64,000 bases of DNA from Hyphomicrobium_A sp963812795. Its GTDB lineage: Bacteria > Pseudomonadota > Alphaproteobacteria > Rhizobiales > Hyphomicrobiaceae. Below, in pieces: positions 1 to 8,625 of the stretch (the first letter of the stretch is position 1; each line of letters starts with the position of its first letter). Where the stretch lies: NCBI GenBank assembly GCA_963812795.1, contig CAWEWG010000007.1, positions 186,001-250,000 of the forward strand, given 5' to 3'. Under the pieces are notes generated by a model. It saw only the letters and a list, made by a program, of their open reading frames with translations. It searched no databases and was not told the DNA's origin. The translations under genes were made by a program, and so were the position numbers.

Positions 1-1
1 G

Positions 2-355
2 CGCAACATGGCGCAGAAGATCGCCGGCAAGAGCCGCGGCGAGCACCTGAAGCGCCGCCACTGGCAGCGCTTTGCCGCCGATGTCGGCCTCAACGCGCCG
101 CGTCTCATCGCCCGCGTCGAGGCGCTGGCCAAGGCGACGCTCGCCGAAACGCGCAACGCGGCGGCCGACGTTGCCGCCATGCCGGCCGGGGCGCATCCGC
201 TCATGCAGCAGGTGACCGAGTCGATCGAGGCACGCGCTCGCGCCCTGCTGTCCGGGCTGACCGATGACACGCCCAGCGAGAAGGCGGAGCCTGCCAAGCC
301 GCAGAAGCCGGTCAGCAAGCCGCCGCGCAAGAATGCGCGCGCGCGCACGACCTGA
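2..355 (+). CDS. HipA-family kinase, C-terminal fragment (cut by window start)
   Basis: The frame is open through the left edge, so the first ATG is probably internal. The visible about 117 residues start with RNMAQKIAGKSRGEHLKRRH, followed by WQRFAADVGLN, a pattern typical of the last helical bundle of HipA toxin-type serine/threonine kinases (a basic stretch, then xHWxRFAxxVGL). The tail after residue 90 is Lys/Pro/Ala-rich and low complexity. The catalytic part and any HipB antitoxin would lie upstream of the window and cannot be checked. Assignment to HipA is by family resemblance of this tail only. Confidence 0.6.
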   Translation, partial: RNMAQKIAGKSRGEHLKRRHWQRFAADVGLNAPRLIARVEALAKATLAETRNAAADVAAMPAGAHPLMQQVTESIEARARALLSGLTDDTPSEKAEPAKPQKPVSKPPRKNARARTT

Positions 356-446
356 GGGTCTATTTCACCCTGCCGTAGCCCGCCGACCACAGCCGCGGGG
401 CGCGCGCCTGTTATGATTCGGTCGGTCGAATCACTGCGGGAAGGCG

Positions 447-845
447 ATGCAGGACAACTGCCCCTTGGTCATCATCCGCTGGCAGGACAGCGCGCAGCCG
501 CTTCCGGCCTGGAGGCATCTGTCGCAACTGCCGACGACGCGGGCCATCGAGTGCGCGACCGTGGGCTGGCTGCTGAAGGACGGCGACGACGTAAAGGTGC
601 TGTGCCAAAGCGTCGGCGATCTCGACACGCCTCATAACGCACAAGCGAGTGGGATCATGACGATACCCACTCGCTGCGTCATTTCTATCGAACGTCTGAC
701 GGAAGACGGATTTATTTCTTCTGCTGGCCCGACTGCTGCCCCGACTGATATTGGGGCTGCGATTGGTTCTTCTGCTGCCCTTGACCCTGATTTGGCGCCT
801 GGTTTAGCGCCGAGGCCGCGAGAGCCTGAATCTCTTCCGATGTGA
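447..845 (+). CDS. Small hypothetical protein (about 85-residue core)
   Basis: Not assigned a function. The first about 85 residues look like a real compact protein: MQDNCPLVIIRW..., a WxLKDGDDVKVL strand, and a C-terminal ASGIMTIPTRCVISIERL motif. From memory this resembles small uncharacterised proteins of phages and rhizobia. A GGAAGG ribosome-binding sequence lies just upstream of the ATG. The last about 45 codons are Ala/Pro-rich and run antisense to the gene on the other strand, so the natural protein may end near residue 87 and the extension may come from an indel or a lost stop. Confidence 0.45.
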   Translation: MQDNCPLVIIRWQDSAQPLPAWRHLSQLPTTRAIECATVGWLLKDGDDVKVLCQSVGDLDTPHNAQASGIMTIPTRCVISIERLTEDGFISSAGPTAAPTDIGAAIGSSAALDPDLAPGLAPRPREPESLPM

Positions 846-915
846 GAGATTTCGGGTTTTGCATCGCCTTGGCAGCAATGGTCGCAACGCGCTGAGACGT
901 TTTCTCATCCGACAT
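712..915 (-). CDS. Small Gln-rich hypothetical protein
   Basis: A 67-residue protein starting MSDEKTSQRVATIAAKAMQN. The N-terminal 40 residues form an amphipathic helical pattern (RVATIAAKAM..., EEIQALAASALNQ) that I recall from small conserved rhizobial proteins of unknown function. The C-terminal 27 residues are almost only Gln, Gly, Asn, Ser and Lys, probably disordered. It converges with the plus-strand gene and overlaps it by 134 bases. A pair of DnaA-box-like sequences lies 108-136 bases upstream of its start. Confidence 0.55.
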   Translation of the reverse strand: MSDEKTSQRVATIAAKAMQNPKSLTSEEIQALAASALNQAPNQGQGQQKNQSQPQYQSGQQSGQQKK

Positions 916-1022
916 GACTTACCTCACTGTCGCTGAACAACTGTCTGACTACGTCATACAACCAGGCGGTCGTATCACGCGGCTGTCAGACGTCATCCGG
1001 CAAACAATGCCGTATGCGGAAG

Positions 1023-1051
1023 TTATCCACCGATTACATAGGTTATCCAGA
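1023..1051 (+). promoter_or_regulatory. Pair of DnaA-box-like sequences
   Basis: TTATCCACC and TTATCCAGA lie in the same orientation with starts 20 bases apart (about two helical turns). Each matches the TTATCCACA DnaA box at 8 of 9 positions. They sit in a 164-base gap upstream of the minus-strand Gln-rich gene and past the end of amtB. Binding is inferred from sequence only. Confidence 0.35.
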
Positions 1052-1079
1052 GTATGCCCAAAGATCGGGCAGCCCCGGC

Positions 1080-2342
1080 CTACGAGCCGAAGCTGCGGAC
1101 GTCCTCTTCTGGGTTGGCCCTGATCTTGTGGATCGACAGGTCGGCGCCGCGGTGCTCCTCCTCGGGCGTCAGCCGGATACCGACGGTCAGCTTGAGCACT
1201 CCGTAGACGCCGATGCCGACCGCGAAGCCGAACGCTGCGCCGGCGATCGATCCGACGAGCTGCGAAGCGAACGTCACGCCGCCGGCGCCGCCCAGCACCG
1301 TCAGCCCGAAGATGCCGCAGGCGATGCCGCCCCATAGGCCACACAGCCCGTGCAGAGCCCACACGCCGAGCACGTCGTCGATCTTCCATTTGTTGGTCGA
1401 CACCTGGAACATCTGCACGAAGATGGCGCCCGCCACGCCGCCGACGATGAGCGAACCGATGGGGTGCATGACATCGGATCCGGCGCACACGGCGACGAGG
1501 CCGGCGAGCGCACCGTTGTGCACGAAGCCGGGGTCGTTATCGCCGACGATCATCGCCACGATGATGCCGCCGCTCATGGCCATCAGCGAGTTGATGGCGA
1601 CGAGGCCCGACACCGCTTCGAGGCGCTGCGCGCTCATCACATTGAACCCGAACCAGCCGATGCACAGCAGCCACGAGCCCATGGCAAGCCACGGAATCGA
1701 CGAGGGCGCAGATGCCGTGCCGCGCCCATCGTAGCGGCCGATGCGCGGTCCAAGCATGAGCACTGCGCCGAGCGCCGCCCATCCGCCAAAAGCATGCACG
1801 ACGATTGAGCCGGCGAAATCCTTGAACGGCGCGCCGAGCTGCGCGTTGAAGAAGCTCTCCTGCAGCCCGAAGTTTCCGTTCCAGTAGACGCCTTCAAGCA
1901 GCGGATAGAACAAACCGACAAGCGCTGCCGTCGCCGCGGCTTGCGGCACGAACTTGGCCCGCTCGGCGATGCCGCCGGAGATGATCGCCGGTACCGCCGC
2001 GGCAAAGGTGCAGAGGAAGAAGAAGCGGACGAGGGTATAGCCCTGCGCCCCGTAGCCTTCGGCGCCGCCGGCAATCGCCGTCGCATTCTGGAAGAAGCCG
2101 ACGCCGTAGGCGATCGTGTAGCCGATCAGGAAGTAGGCGACCGTCGAGATGGCGAAATCGACGAGGATTTTGACGAGCGCGTTGACCTGGTTCTTGTGAC
2201 GTACGGTTCCCGTTTCGAGAAACGCGAACCCTCCGTGCATTGCGAACACCAGAATGGCGCCCATCAATAGGAAAAAGACATCCGCTCCTTGCATTGCCGT
2301 CCCCCATCCCGGTGACTGGTTTTGCCCAGTCGTTTCGCCCAT
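1080..2342 (-). CDS. amtB: Ammonium transporter (Amt family)
   Basis: A 420-residue inner-membrane ammonium channel of full family length, with about eleven hydrophobic segments. The twin-histidine pore is visible: His183 in DFAGSIVVH and His331 in GVWALHGLCG, matching E. coli AmtB His168 and His318. The cytoplasmic tail keeps the Amt-type signature around EEEHRGADLSIH. No glnK (PII partner) is adjacent, unlike the usual glnK-amtB operon, so regulation must come from an unlinked PII or differ. The reading frame is intact. Confidence 0.92.
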   Translation of the reverse strand: MGETTGQNQSPGWGTAMQGADVFFLLMGAILVFAMHGGFAFLETGTVRHKNQVNALVKILVDFAISTVAYFLIGYTIAYGVGFFQNATAIAGGAEGYGAQGYTLVRFFFLCTFAAAVPAIISGGIAERAKFVPQAAATAALVGLFYPLLEGVYWNGNFGLQESFFNAQLGAPFKDFAGSIVVHAFGGWAALGAVLMLGPRIGRYDGRGTASAPSSIPWLAMGSWLLCIGWFGFNVMSAQRLEAVSGLVAINSLMAMSGGIIVAMIVGDNDPGFVHNGALAGLVAVCAGSDVMHPIGSLIVGGVAGAIFVQMFQVSTNKWKIDDVLGVWALHGLCGLWGGIACGIFGLTVLGGAGGVTFASQLVGSIAGAAFGFAVGIGVYGVLKLTVGIRLTPEEEHRGADLSIHKIRANPEEDVRSFGS

Positions 2343-2506
2343 TCACTGGGCAAATGCCCAAACGAAGAGCTTTGCGGACAGGAAGCCGCAATCGCGGGCC
2401 GCAGTCAACGGCTCCGTTGACGGAGGGAGTGGGGGAAGCGCATTGGCGCGGGAGCAACCACCCGCGCCCGCCAGTGCCGGTCGCCGCAAAGGAAGTGTGC
2501 GGGGAA

Positions 2507-3394
2507 TTAGCGGACGCGGCGCGGGTTCTTGTAGAGGTCGGCCTCCTGCGCATCGAGGGTCGGCTTGACCTTGCCTTTGCCGACGTCGCGCCACAGCCGC
2601 TTCATGTGACGGCGGCTGTCGTGATTGAATATCTGCAGGGCGCTGAACAACTGCAGCACCGTGATCAGGCGCCGATCGGCGTGCTCGACACGCACCTTGC
2701 CCTTCCACTTGCCGCCGATGGAGAACACCTTGCCGTCGAGATGGCCGACGTTCTTGCCTTGCTGATCATAGAGCGTGTAGTCGCCGCCCCAATTTATGAG
2801 GTCGCGCTTGATGCGGTAGAACTGCGGCTTGCCTTCGGCATCCATGATGAAGAAGCCGAAATTCTCCGGCAGCAGCGGCCATTTGTTGGCCGACCGCTCG
2901 AGATAGACGATGAAGTTGTCCTCATCCGTGTTGACCGAGTAGGTCATCACCGGCATGCCGCGCGAGGCGATGGTCTGCTGCAACGAGCGCCCGATCATCA
3001 GGTCCATGGTGGCGCGCCAGTTCAGCGATTCATTGAACAGCTTGAAGACGAGGCGCTTGTCCTTGTTCTCCGCCGCCTCCCATAGATCCTCGCGGTAGCC
3101 GATAAGGCCGGTGCGCTCGCCGCCCTCTATCACCTCGGCAAAGATGTCCATGTCGGACGTGAACTGGCGCGACTTGGCGCGGTTGCGCGTGCGCTTGTAG
3201 ATGCCGAACTCGGTCCGGTTGAGATTGGTGATCCAGATATCGACGACGAAGTGGAAGTAGCCGTTCTTGATGGCCTTGGCGGCGATCGCCTTGGACACGC
3301 CGGGAATCTTCGTCACCTCGCCGCGCGCATCGTTGGCTGCGTCGCTGGCGGCGGCATCGGCCCTGGCGCTAACTCGTGCTGCGGCTGCGGTCAT
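2507..3394 (-). CDS. Conserved hypothetical protein, possible LURP1/Tubby-C-like fold
   Basis: A 295-residue soluble protein without signal peptide or membrane segment. The first about 25 residues are Ala/Asp-rich. The C-terminal half carries strand-like repeats such as FYRIKRDLINWGGDYTLYD, then GKNVGHLDGKVFSIGG, resembling LURP1/Tubby-C beta-barrel proteins (strand, x, 'D..G..VG'), but I could not confirm this. The segment FGIYKRTRNRAKSRQF is strongly basic. Its neighbours amtB and yggS give no functional hint. The frame is intact and codon use matches the surroundings. Confidence 0.6.
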   Translation of the reverse strand: MTAAAARVSARADAAASDAANDARGEVTKIPGVSKAIAAKAIKNGYFHFVVDIWITNLNRTEFGIYKRTRNRAKSRQFTSDMDIFAEVIEGGERTGLIGYREDLWEAAENKDKRLVFKLFNESLNWRATMDLMIGRSLQQTIASRGMPVMTYSVNTDEDNFIVYLERSANKWPLLPENFGFFIMDAEGKPQFYRIKRDLINWGGDYTLYDQQGKNVGHLDGKVFSIGGKWKGKVRVEHADRRLITVLQLFSALQIFNHDSRRHMKRLWRDVGKGKVKPTLDAQEADLYKNPRRVR

Positions 3395-3489
3395 TCGTCT
3401 GCCTCCGGCTTCATGCGAATCAGGTTGCTGAAGCCTAGCATCCGCCGGCCGCGGACAAGTCGCGGGCGCTGAAATCCCGTTGGAAAACT

Positions 3490-4182
3490 TCAGGGATTGG
3501 ACCGCGAGCCGAAGATGGCGCTGCCGACGCGCACGTAAGTGGCACCGAACTGCACCGCCGTCTCGTAGTCATCGCTCATGCCCATGCTGAGCGTCGCGCA
3601 GCCGTTCTCCGCCGCGAGCTTCTCGAGGAAGGCGAAATGCAACGCCGGCTCCTCGTCGACGGGTGGAATGCACATCAGCCCGCCGATCTCGAGCCCGAGC
3701 TCATTGCGGCACAGCGCCAGAAGCCCCGGCAGCTCGGTCGGGATAACGCCGGCCTTCTGTGGCTCCTCGCCGGTATTGACCTGCACGAGCAGCTCCAGGC
3801 TGCGCCCCTGCTTCTTCATTTCCTCGGCAATGGCCCGGGCGATCTTCGGGCGGTCGATCGAATGGATGACGTCGAACAGCTCCACCGCCTCTTTCGCCTT
3901 GTTCGACTGCAGCGGCCCAACCAAATGCAGCCTGAGGTCGGGAAATTGCCCTTTCAGTTCTGGCCACTTGCCCTTCGCCTCCTGCACGCGGTTTTCGCCG
4001 AACTGGCGATGGCCGCCCCGTAGCGCCGGGAGGATCTCGGGCGCGTCGAACGTTTTCGATACGGCGACCAGGTGCACGTCGGCCGGATCGCGCCCGACGG
4101 ACTTTGCCGCCGCGGCGATTTTCGCCTGCGCCTCGGCCAGGCGCCGCGCCGAGCCGCCTGCCGTTTCAGCCTCGGGTGCCAT
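3490..4182 (-). CDS. yggS: YggS-family pyridoxal phosphate homeostasis protein
   Basis: A 230-residue single-domain PLP-binding TIM barrel of the YggS/PLPBP family, which buffers pyridoxal 5'-phosphate in the cytoplasm. The PLP lysine is Lys43 in HLVAVSKTF. Other family markers are FGENRVQEAKGKWPEL, HLVGPLQSNKAK, VNTGEEPQKAG and the C-terminal SMGMSDDYETAVQFGATYVRVG with GSAIFG. It is divergent from leuS with a short (about 79-base) promoter gap. A pyridoxal kinase gene lies far away in the window (about 55 kb). Confidence 0.93.
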   Translation of the reverse strand: MAPEAETAGGSARRLAEAQAKIAAAAKSVGRDPADVHLVAVSKTFDAPEILPALRGGHRQFGENRVQEAKGKWPELKGQFPDLRLHLVGPLQSNKAKEAVELFDVIHSIDRPKIARAIAEEMKKQGRSLELLVQVNTGEEPQKAGVIPTELPGLLALCRNELGLEIGGLMCIPPVDEEPALHFAFLEKLAAENGCATLSMGMSDDYETAVQFGATYVRVGSAIFGSRSNP

Positions 4183-4261
4183 CCGACCGCCTTGACCCGC
4201 ATGGTGCTTTAAGGCTCATTACGCCGCTCAAAACCTCTAAATCCCGAAAGTTCGACGCCGT

Positions 4262-6883
4262 ATGGCAACTCAATACGACGCGCCCGCACGCGAGAAGCAC
4301 TGGCAGGAAGTTTGGGAGAAGGAGGATATCTTCCGCGCTTCCAACAAGGACGAGCGCCCGAAGTGCTACGTCCTCGAGATGTTCCCCTATCCGTCCGGGC
4401 GCATCCACGTCGGCCATTCGCGCAACTACACCATGGGCGACGTCTTCGCACGCTACAAGCGCGCCAAGGGCTTCAACGTGCTGCACCCGATGGGCTGGGA
4501 CGCCTTCGGCATGCCGGCCGAGAATGCCGCCATGGAACGCAAGGTGCATCCGGCGGAGTGGACCTACCAGAACATCGACACCATGCGCCGGCAGCTCAAG
4601 TCGATGGGCCTGTCGCTCGACTGGTCGCGCGAGTTCGCCACCTGCTCGCCCGACTACTACCGGCATCAGCAGAAGCTGTTCCTCGACATGCTGAAGAGGG
4701 GATTGGCTTACCGCAAGTCCTCGAAGGTCAACTGGGATCCGGTCGATCATACCGTGCTCGCCAACGAGCAGGTGATCGACGGGCGTGGGTGGCGTTCGGG
4801 CGCCCTGGTCGAGCAGCGCGAGCTGACGCAGTGGTTCTTCAAGATCACCGACTACGCCGACGAGCTGCTGGAGGCGCTGGAGACGCTCGACAAGTGGCCG
4901 GAGAAGGTGCGCCTGATGCAGGCCAACTGGATCGGTCGCTCCGAAGGCATGCTGGTCCGCTTCGCGCTCGACAAGAAGACGGCGCCCAAGGGCGAGACGG
5001 AGGTCGAGGTCTACACGACGCGCCCCGACACGTTGTTCGGCGCCGCGTTCGTGGCGCTTGCGCCTGACCATCCGCTCGCCAAGGCGGCAGCCGAGACCGA
5101 CCCGGCGCTCGCCGCCTTCTGCGAGGAGTGCCGCCACATGGGCACCTCCGTCGCCGAGCTGGAGACGGCGGAGAAGCAAGGCTTCGACACGGGCATCCGC
5201 GCTGTCCACCCGTTCAACAAGGATTGGACGCTGCCGGTCTACGTCGCCAACTTCATCCTCATGGACTACGGCACCGGTGCCATCTTCGGCTGCCCCTCCG
5301 GCGACCAGCGCGACCTCGATTTCGCCCGCAAGTACGATCTGCCGTTCACGCCGGTGATCCTGCCGCCCGGGGAAGATGCCGCCACGTTCGCCATCGACGA
5401 CAAGGCGTTCGACGGCGAAGGCACGATGATCAACTCATCGTTCCTCGACGGACTCGATACCCAGGGCGCCTTCGAGGAAACGGCAAAGCGGCTGGAAAAG
5501 GCGAAACTTGGCAAGAAGGCCGTGGGTGCGCGCAAGGTGAACTACCGCCTGCGCGACTGGGGCATCTCACGCCAGCGCTATTGGGGCTGTCCGATCCCTG
5601 TCATCCATTGCGAGACGTGCGGTACCGTTCCCGTGCCCGATGAGGATCTGCCGGTCGAACTGCCAAAGGATGCAACCTTCGACAAGCCCGGCAATCCGCT
5701 CGACCGGCATCCGACGTGGAAGTACGTCAAGTGCCCGAGCTGCGGCGGCGAAGCCCGCCGCGAGACCGACACGATGGACACGTTCGTCGATTCATCGTGG
5801 TACTTCGTGCGCTTCACCGGGCCGCACGCCAAGACGCCGGTCGACAAGGAGGCTGCCGCCTATTGGCTGCCCGTCGACCAGTACATCGGCGGCATCGAGC
5901 ACGCCATTTTGCACTTGCTGTATTCGCGCTTCTTCACGCGCGCCATTTGCGACACTGGCCACCTGAAGCTGACGTCAAACGTGCGCGAACCATTCAGCGC
6001 GCTGTTCACGCAAGGCATGGTCACGCACGAGACGTACAAGTCGCGGCACGGCGGCTGGCTGCAACCGAGCCAGGTGCGCGTCGAGGGCGAGGGCGGCGCA
6101 CGCAAGGCGTTCGAGATTTCGACGGGCGAGCGCGCTTCCATCGGCTCTGTCGAGAAGATGTCGAAGTCGCGCAAGAACACGGTCGACCTCGACGATTTCG
6201 TCAACCGCTACGGCGCCGATGTCGCCCGCTGGTTCGTGCTGTCTGACAGCCCCCCCGAACGCGACGTCATCTACACGGACGTCGGCGTCGACGGCGCGCG
6301 CCGCTTCCTGCAGCGAATCTGGCGCTTGATCGACCAAGGCACCGACACCGCGGCCGCCAAAGATACGCCTAAGCCGGCCGTATTCGGCCCGGAGGCCACC
6401 GCCCTGCGGCGCGCCTCCCACAAGGCGCTCGACCAGGTTGCCCGCTCGATCGAAAGTCTGCGCTTCAACGTGGCGGTGGCCCAGGTCTACGAGTTCGCAA
6501 ATGTTCTCGGGTCCGCCCTGGGGAAAGCGGGGGAAGATTTGGCCTGGGCGCAGCGCGAGGCGCTGGAATTTATGGTGCAGATGATCGGCCCAATGATGCC
6601 GCATTTGGCCGAAGAAAGCTGGGCGCGGCTCGGATACAACACACTTCTCGCCAATCAGGCTTGGCCGCAGGCCGACCCGGCGTTGCTCGTTGACGATATG
6701 ATCACCATTGCCGTACAGGTGAATGGCAAGCGACGGGACGAACTAACCATTGCCCGGACGGCCAATTCTGGGGAAATCGAGGCGGCGGCACTGCGGCTGG
6801 AGCCGGTGCTGAAGGCGCTCGAAGGCCGACCGGTCAAAAAGGTCATCGTCGTGCCGCAGAGGATTGTGAATGTCGTCGGGTGA
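4262..6883 (+). CDS. leuS: Leucyl-tRNA synthetase
   Basis: A complete 873-residue class I aminoacyl-tRNA synthetase charging tRNA-Leu. The HIGH motif is HVGH at residues 49-52 in FPYPSGRIHVGHSRNY, the KMSKS loop is at 632-636 in EKMSKSRKNT, and a CP1 editing domain lies between (TTRPDTLFGAAF, then MDYGTGAIFGCPSGDQRD). A zinc-ribbon-like CETCG...CPSCGG pair is present. It is the first gene of a leuS-lptE-holA run. No frameshift is seen in 2.6 kb, in contrast to several other genes here. Confidence 0.97.
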   Translation: MATQYDAPAREKHWQEVWEKEDIFRASNKDERPKCYVLEMFPYPSGRIHVGHSRNYTMGDVFARYKRAKGFNVLHPMGWDAFGMPAENAAMERKVHPAEWTYQNIDTMRRQLKSMGLSLDWSREFATCSPDYYRHQQKLFLDMLKRGLAYRKSSKVNWDPVDHTVLANEQVIDGRGWRSGALVEQRELTQWFFKITDYADELLEALETLDKWPEKVRLMQANWIGRSEGMLVRFALDKKTAPKGETEVEVYTTRPDTLFGAAFVALAPDHPLAKAAAETDPALAAFCEECRHMGTSVAELETAEKQGFDTGIRAVHPFNKDWTLPVYVANFILMDYGTGAIFGCPSGDQRDLDFARKYDLPFTPVILPPGEDAATFAIDDKAFDGEGTMINSSFLDGLDTQGAFEETAKRLEKAKLGKKAVGARKVNYRLRDWGISRQRYWGCPIPVIHCETCGTVPVPDEDLPVELPKDATFDKPGNPLDRHPTWKYVKCPSCGGEARRETDTMDTFVDSSWYFVRFTGPHAKTPVDKEAAAYWLPVDQYIGGIEHAILHLLYSRFFTRAICDTGHLKLTSNVREPFSALFTQGMVTHETYKSRHGGWLQPSQVRVEGEGGARKAFEISTGERASIGSVEKMSKSRKNTVDLDDFVNRYGADVARWFVLSDSPPERDVIYTDVGVDGARRFLQRIWRLIDQGTDTAAAKDTPKPAVFGPEATALRRASHKALDQVARSIESLRFNVAVAQVYEFANVLGSALGKAGEDLAWAQREALEFMVQMIGPMMPHLAEESWARLGYNTLLANQAWPQADPALLVDDMITIAVQVNGKRRDELTIARTANSGEIEAAALRLEPVLKALEGRPVKKVIVVPQRIVNVVG

Positions 6884-6906
6884 GGACGAAACACAGGGGG
6901 CGGGCT

Positions 6907-7443
6907 ATGGTTGCTAGCCGCCAAGGGACGATCCGGGTTGCGTTGGCGTGTGCCGCGGCTTCTTTGCTCGTGGCCGGCTGCGGCGATTCCGGATTCCGGC
7001 CGATGTACGCCTCCTCGGCGATCGTCGGCGGCACCGAAGTCAACCAGAAGCTCGCCGAGCTCGAGATCGCGCCCATCCCGGGGCGTGTCGGCCAGCGCCT
7101 GCGCAACGAGCTGATCTATCAGTCGACCGGCGGCGGCCTCGCGGCCCAGCCCGTCTACCGCCTGGAAATCATTATCCGCAAGTCGCTCACCCCGACCCTC
7201 GTGCAGATCGACGGCAACTCCAGCGGCAGCGTCTACAATCTCGACACGAGCTTCCGCCTGATCCGCCTCGCCGACAAGACGGTGGCGCTCAGCGGCGAGA
7301 GCCATGGCCGCTCGGCCTTCCAGCGCTTCAATTCCGTGTTCGCCAACGTGCGGGCCCGGCAGGACGCCGAGGATCGTGCCGCCAAGACCATCGGCGAAGA
7401 GCTCAAGGGGCGCCTCGCGGCTTACCTTTCCGGCGCGGCCTGA
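6907..7443 (+). CDS. lptE: LPS-assembly lipoprotein LptE
   Basis: A 178-residue lipoprotein, the outer-membrane partner and plug of LptD in lipopolysaccharide export. The signal peptide ends in the lipobox LLVAGC, so Cys25 would be lipidated. The mature part starts with GFRPMYAS, the usual start of this family ('GFxPLY'). I chose the ATG 24 bases after the leuS stop over an in-frame GTG overlapping leuS, because it gives a normal-length signal peptide (MVASRQGTIRVALACAAASL). It lies between leuS and holA, the standard alphaproteobacterial order. Confidence 0.85.
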   Translation: MVASRQGTIRVALACAAASLLVAGCGDSGFRPMYASSAIVGGTEVNQKLAELEIAPIPGRVGQRLRNELIYQSTGGGLAAQPVYRLEIIIRKSLTPTLVQIDGNSSGSVYNLDTSFRLIRLADKTVALSGESHGRSAFQRFNSVFANVRARQDAEDRAAKTIGEELKGRLAAYLSGAA

Positions 7444-7494
7444 CGCTAGCCGCTCACGTTCCGCATCGCTCCACGCTCCGACCGGTGCGCAATC

Positions 7495-8526
7495 ATGGTC
7501 GCCATCAAGGCCCATCAAGCCCAGTCATTCCTCAACCCCCCGGGGCCGAAGGTCCCCGCGGTGCTGTTCTACGGCACCGATGCCGGGCTGATCTTCGAGC
7601 GGGCGGCAAAGCTCGCCGCGCTGGTTGCGGCGCGCGATAGCGGCGAGATCATCCGCCTCGACGACGCCGATCTCGACTCAGATCCCGACCGTCTTGCCAT
7701 CGAGCTACAGACGATACCCATGTTCGGCGGGTCGAAGGTGGTGCGCGCCACTGCCGGCCGTCGCATCAACGCCGCAGCGCTGCAACCGCTTCTCGACGGC
7801 GGCACGCTGGCGGCGACGCTCATCGTCGAGGCCGGCAATCTGAAGCCGACCGACGCCATGCGCGGGCTGTTCGAGAAATCTGCGCAAGCTGCCGCGGTCG
7901 CCTGCTACGCCGACGAGGCGCGCGACCTCGAGGTCGTCATCGCCGAGACGCTAAAGGCACATGGGCTCGGCATCACTTCCGACGCCCGCGAGATGCTGGT
8001 TGCACGCATGGGGGCCGATCGCGCCATGTCGCGCGGCGAAATCGAGAAGCTGGCGCTGTACGCTTCCGGCAAGCGTGAGATCGACGCCGCCGACGTCGAG
8101 GCCATCGTCGGCGATGCCTCCGAGCTGGCCATAGACCGCACGCTCAACGCGGCGGCCTCCGGCGATGCGGCACGGGCCGTCGCCGAGTTCTCCCGCGCCG
8201 TCACCGCCGGAGAAAGCCCGCAAGTCCTCATCATTGCCCTGCAGCGGCACCTGCAGCGCCTGCACCGCATCCGCACCGACCTCGACGCCGGCGCCTCCTT
8301 CGAGGACGTGATCCGCCAGCAGCGGCCGCCGGTGCATTTCAAGCAGAAGGATGCCCTTGGACTGCAGTGCCGGATATGGTCCTCCACGCGCCTCGTACAG
8401 GCCCTGGCGCGCACATCCGAGGCCGCAAAGGCCGCCCGCCTTACCTCATCGCTGGAGGAGGCGATCACCGAGGAATTGTTGATGACGCTCGCCGCCGCGG
8501 CCCGTCCCGCCGCCGGCCGCGCCTGA
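7495..8526 (+). CDS. holA: DNA polymerase III subunit delta
   Basis: A 343-residue clamp-loader delta subunit, which opens the sliding clamp during loading. It follows family architecture: an N-terminal AAA-like domain (VLFYGTDAGLIFERAAKL, then a TIPMFGGSKVVRA strand), a middle helical lid with the LGITSDAREMLVARMGADRAMSRGE region, and a C-terminal collar domain ending in LEEAITEELLMTLAAA. Like other delta subunits it lacks a working Walker A. Its position behind lptE supports the call. ParB and holA converge across the coaA/hisE and sugar-kinase genes. Confidence 0.92.
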   Translation: MVAIKAHQAQSFLNPPGPKVPAVLFYGTDAGLIFERAAKLAALVAARDSGEIIRLDDADLDSDPDRLAIELQTIPMFGGSKVVRATAGRRINAAALQPLLDGGTLAATLIVEAGNLKPTDAMRGLFEKSAQAAAVACYADEARDLEVVIAETLKAHGLGITSDAREMLVARMGADRAMSRGEIEKLALYASGKREIDAADVEAIVGDASELAIDRTLNAAASGDAARAVAEFSRAVTAGESPQVLIIALQRHLQRLHRIRTDLDAGASFEDVIRQQRPPVHFKQKDALGLQCRIWSSTRLVQALARTSEAAKAARLTSSLEEAITEELLMTLAAAARPAAGRA

Positions 8527-8625
8527 TTAACCGCCTAGAGCGGCGCTTTCCCTCGTCCATTGCTGCCGTCTTGTCCGCCGCGCGGCCGTCACTATAGTGC
8601 GCCGAATTCTGACATTGGGGTGGGC

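Noticed and set aside
4166..5209. Long open frame antisense to leuS
   Set aside because: High-GC antisense open frame without family motifs; leuS is clearly real on the other strand.
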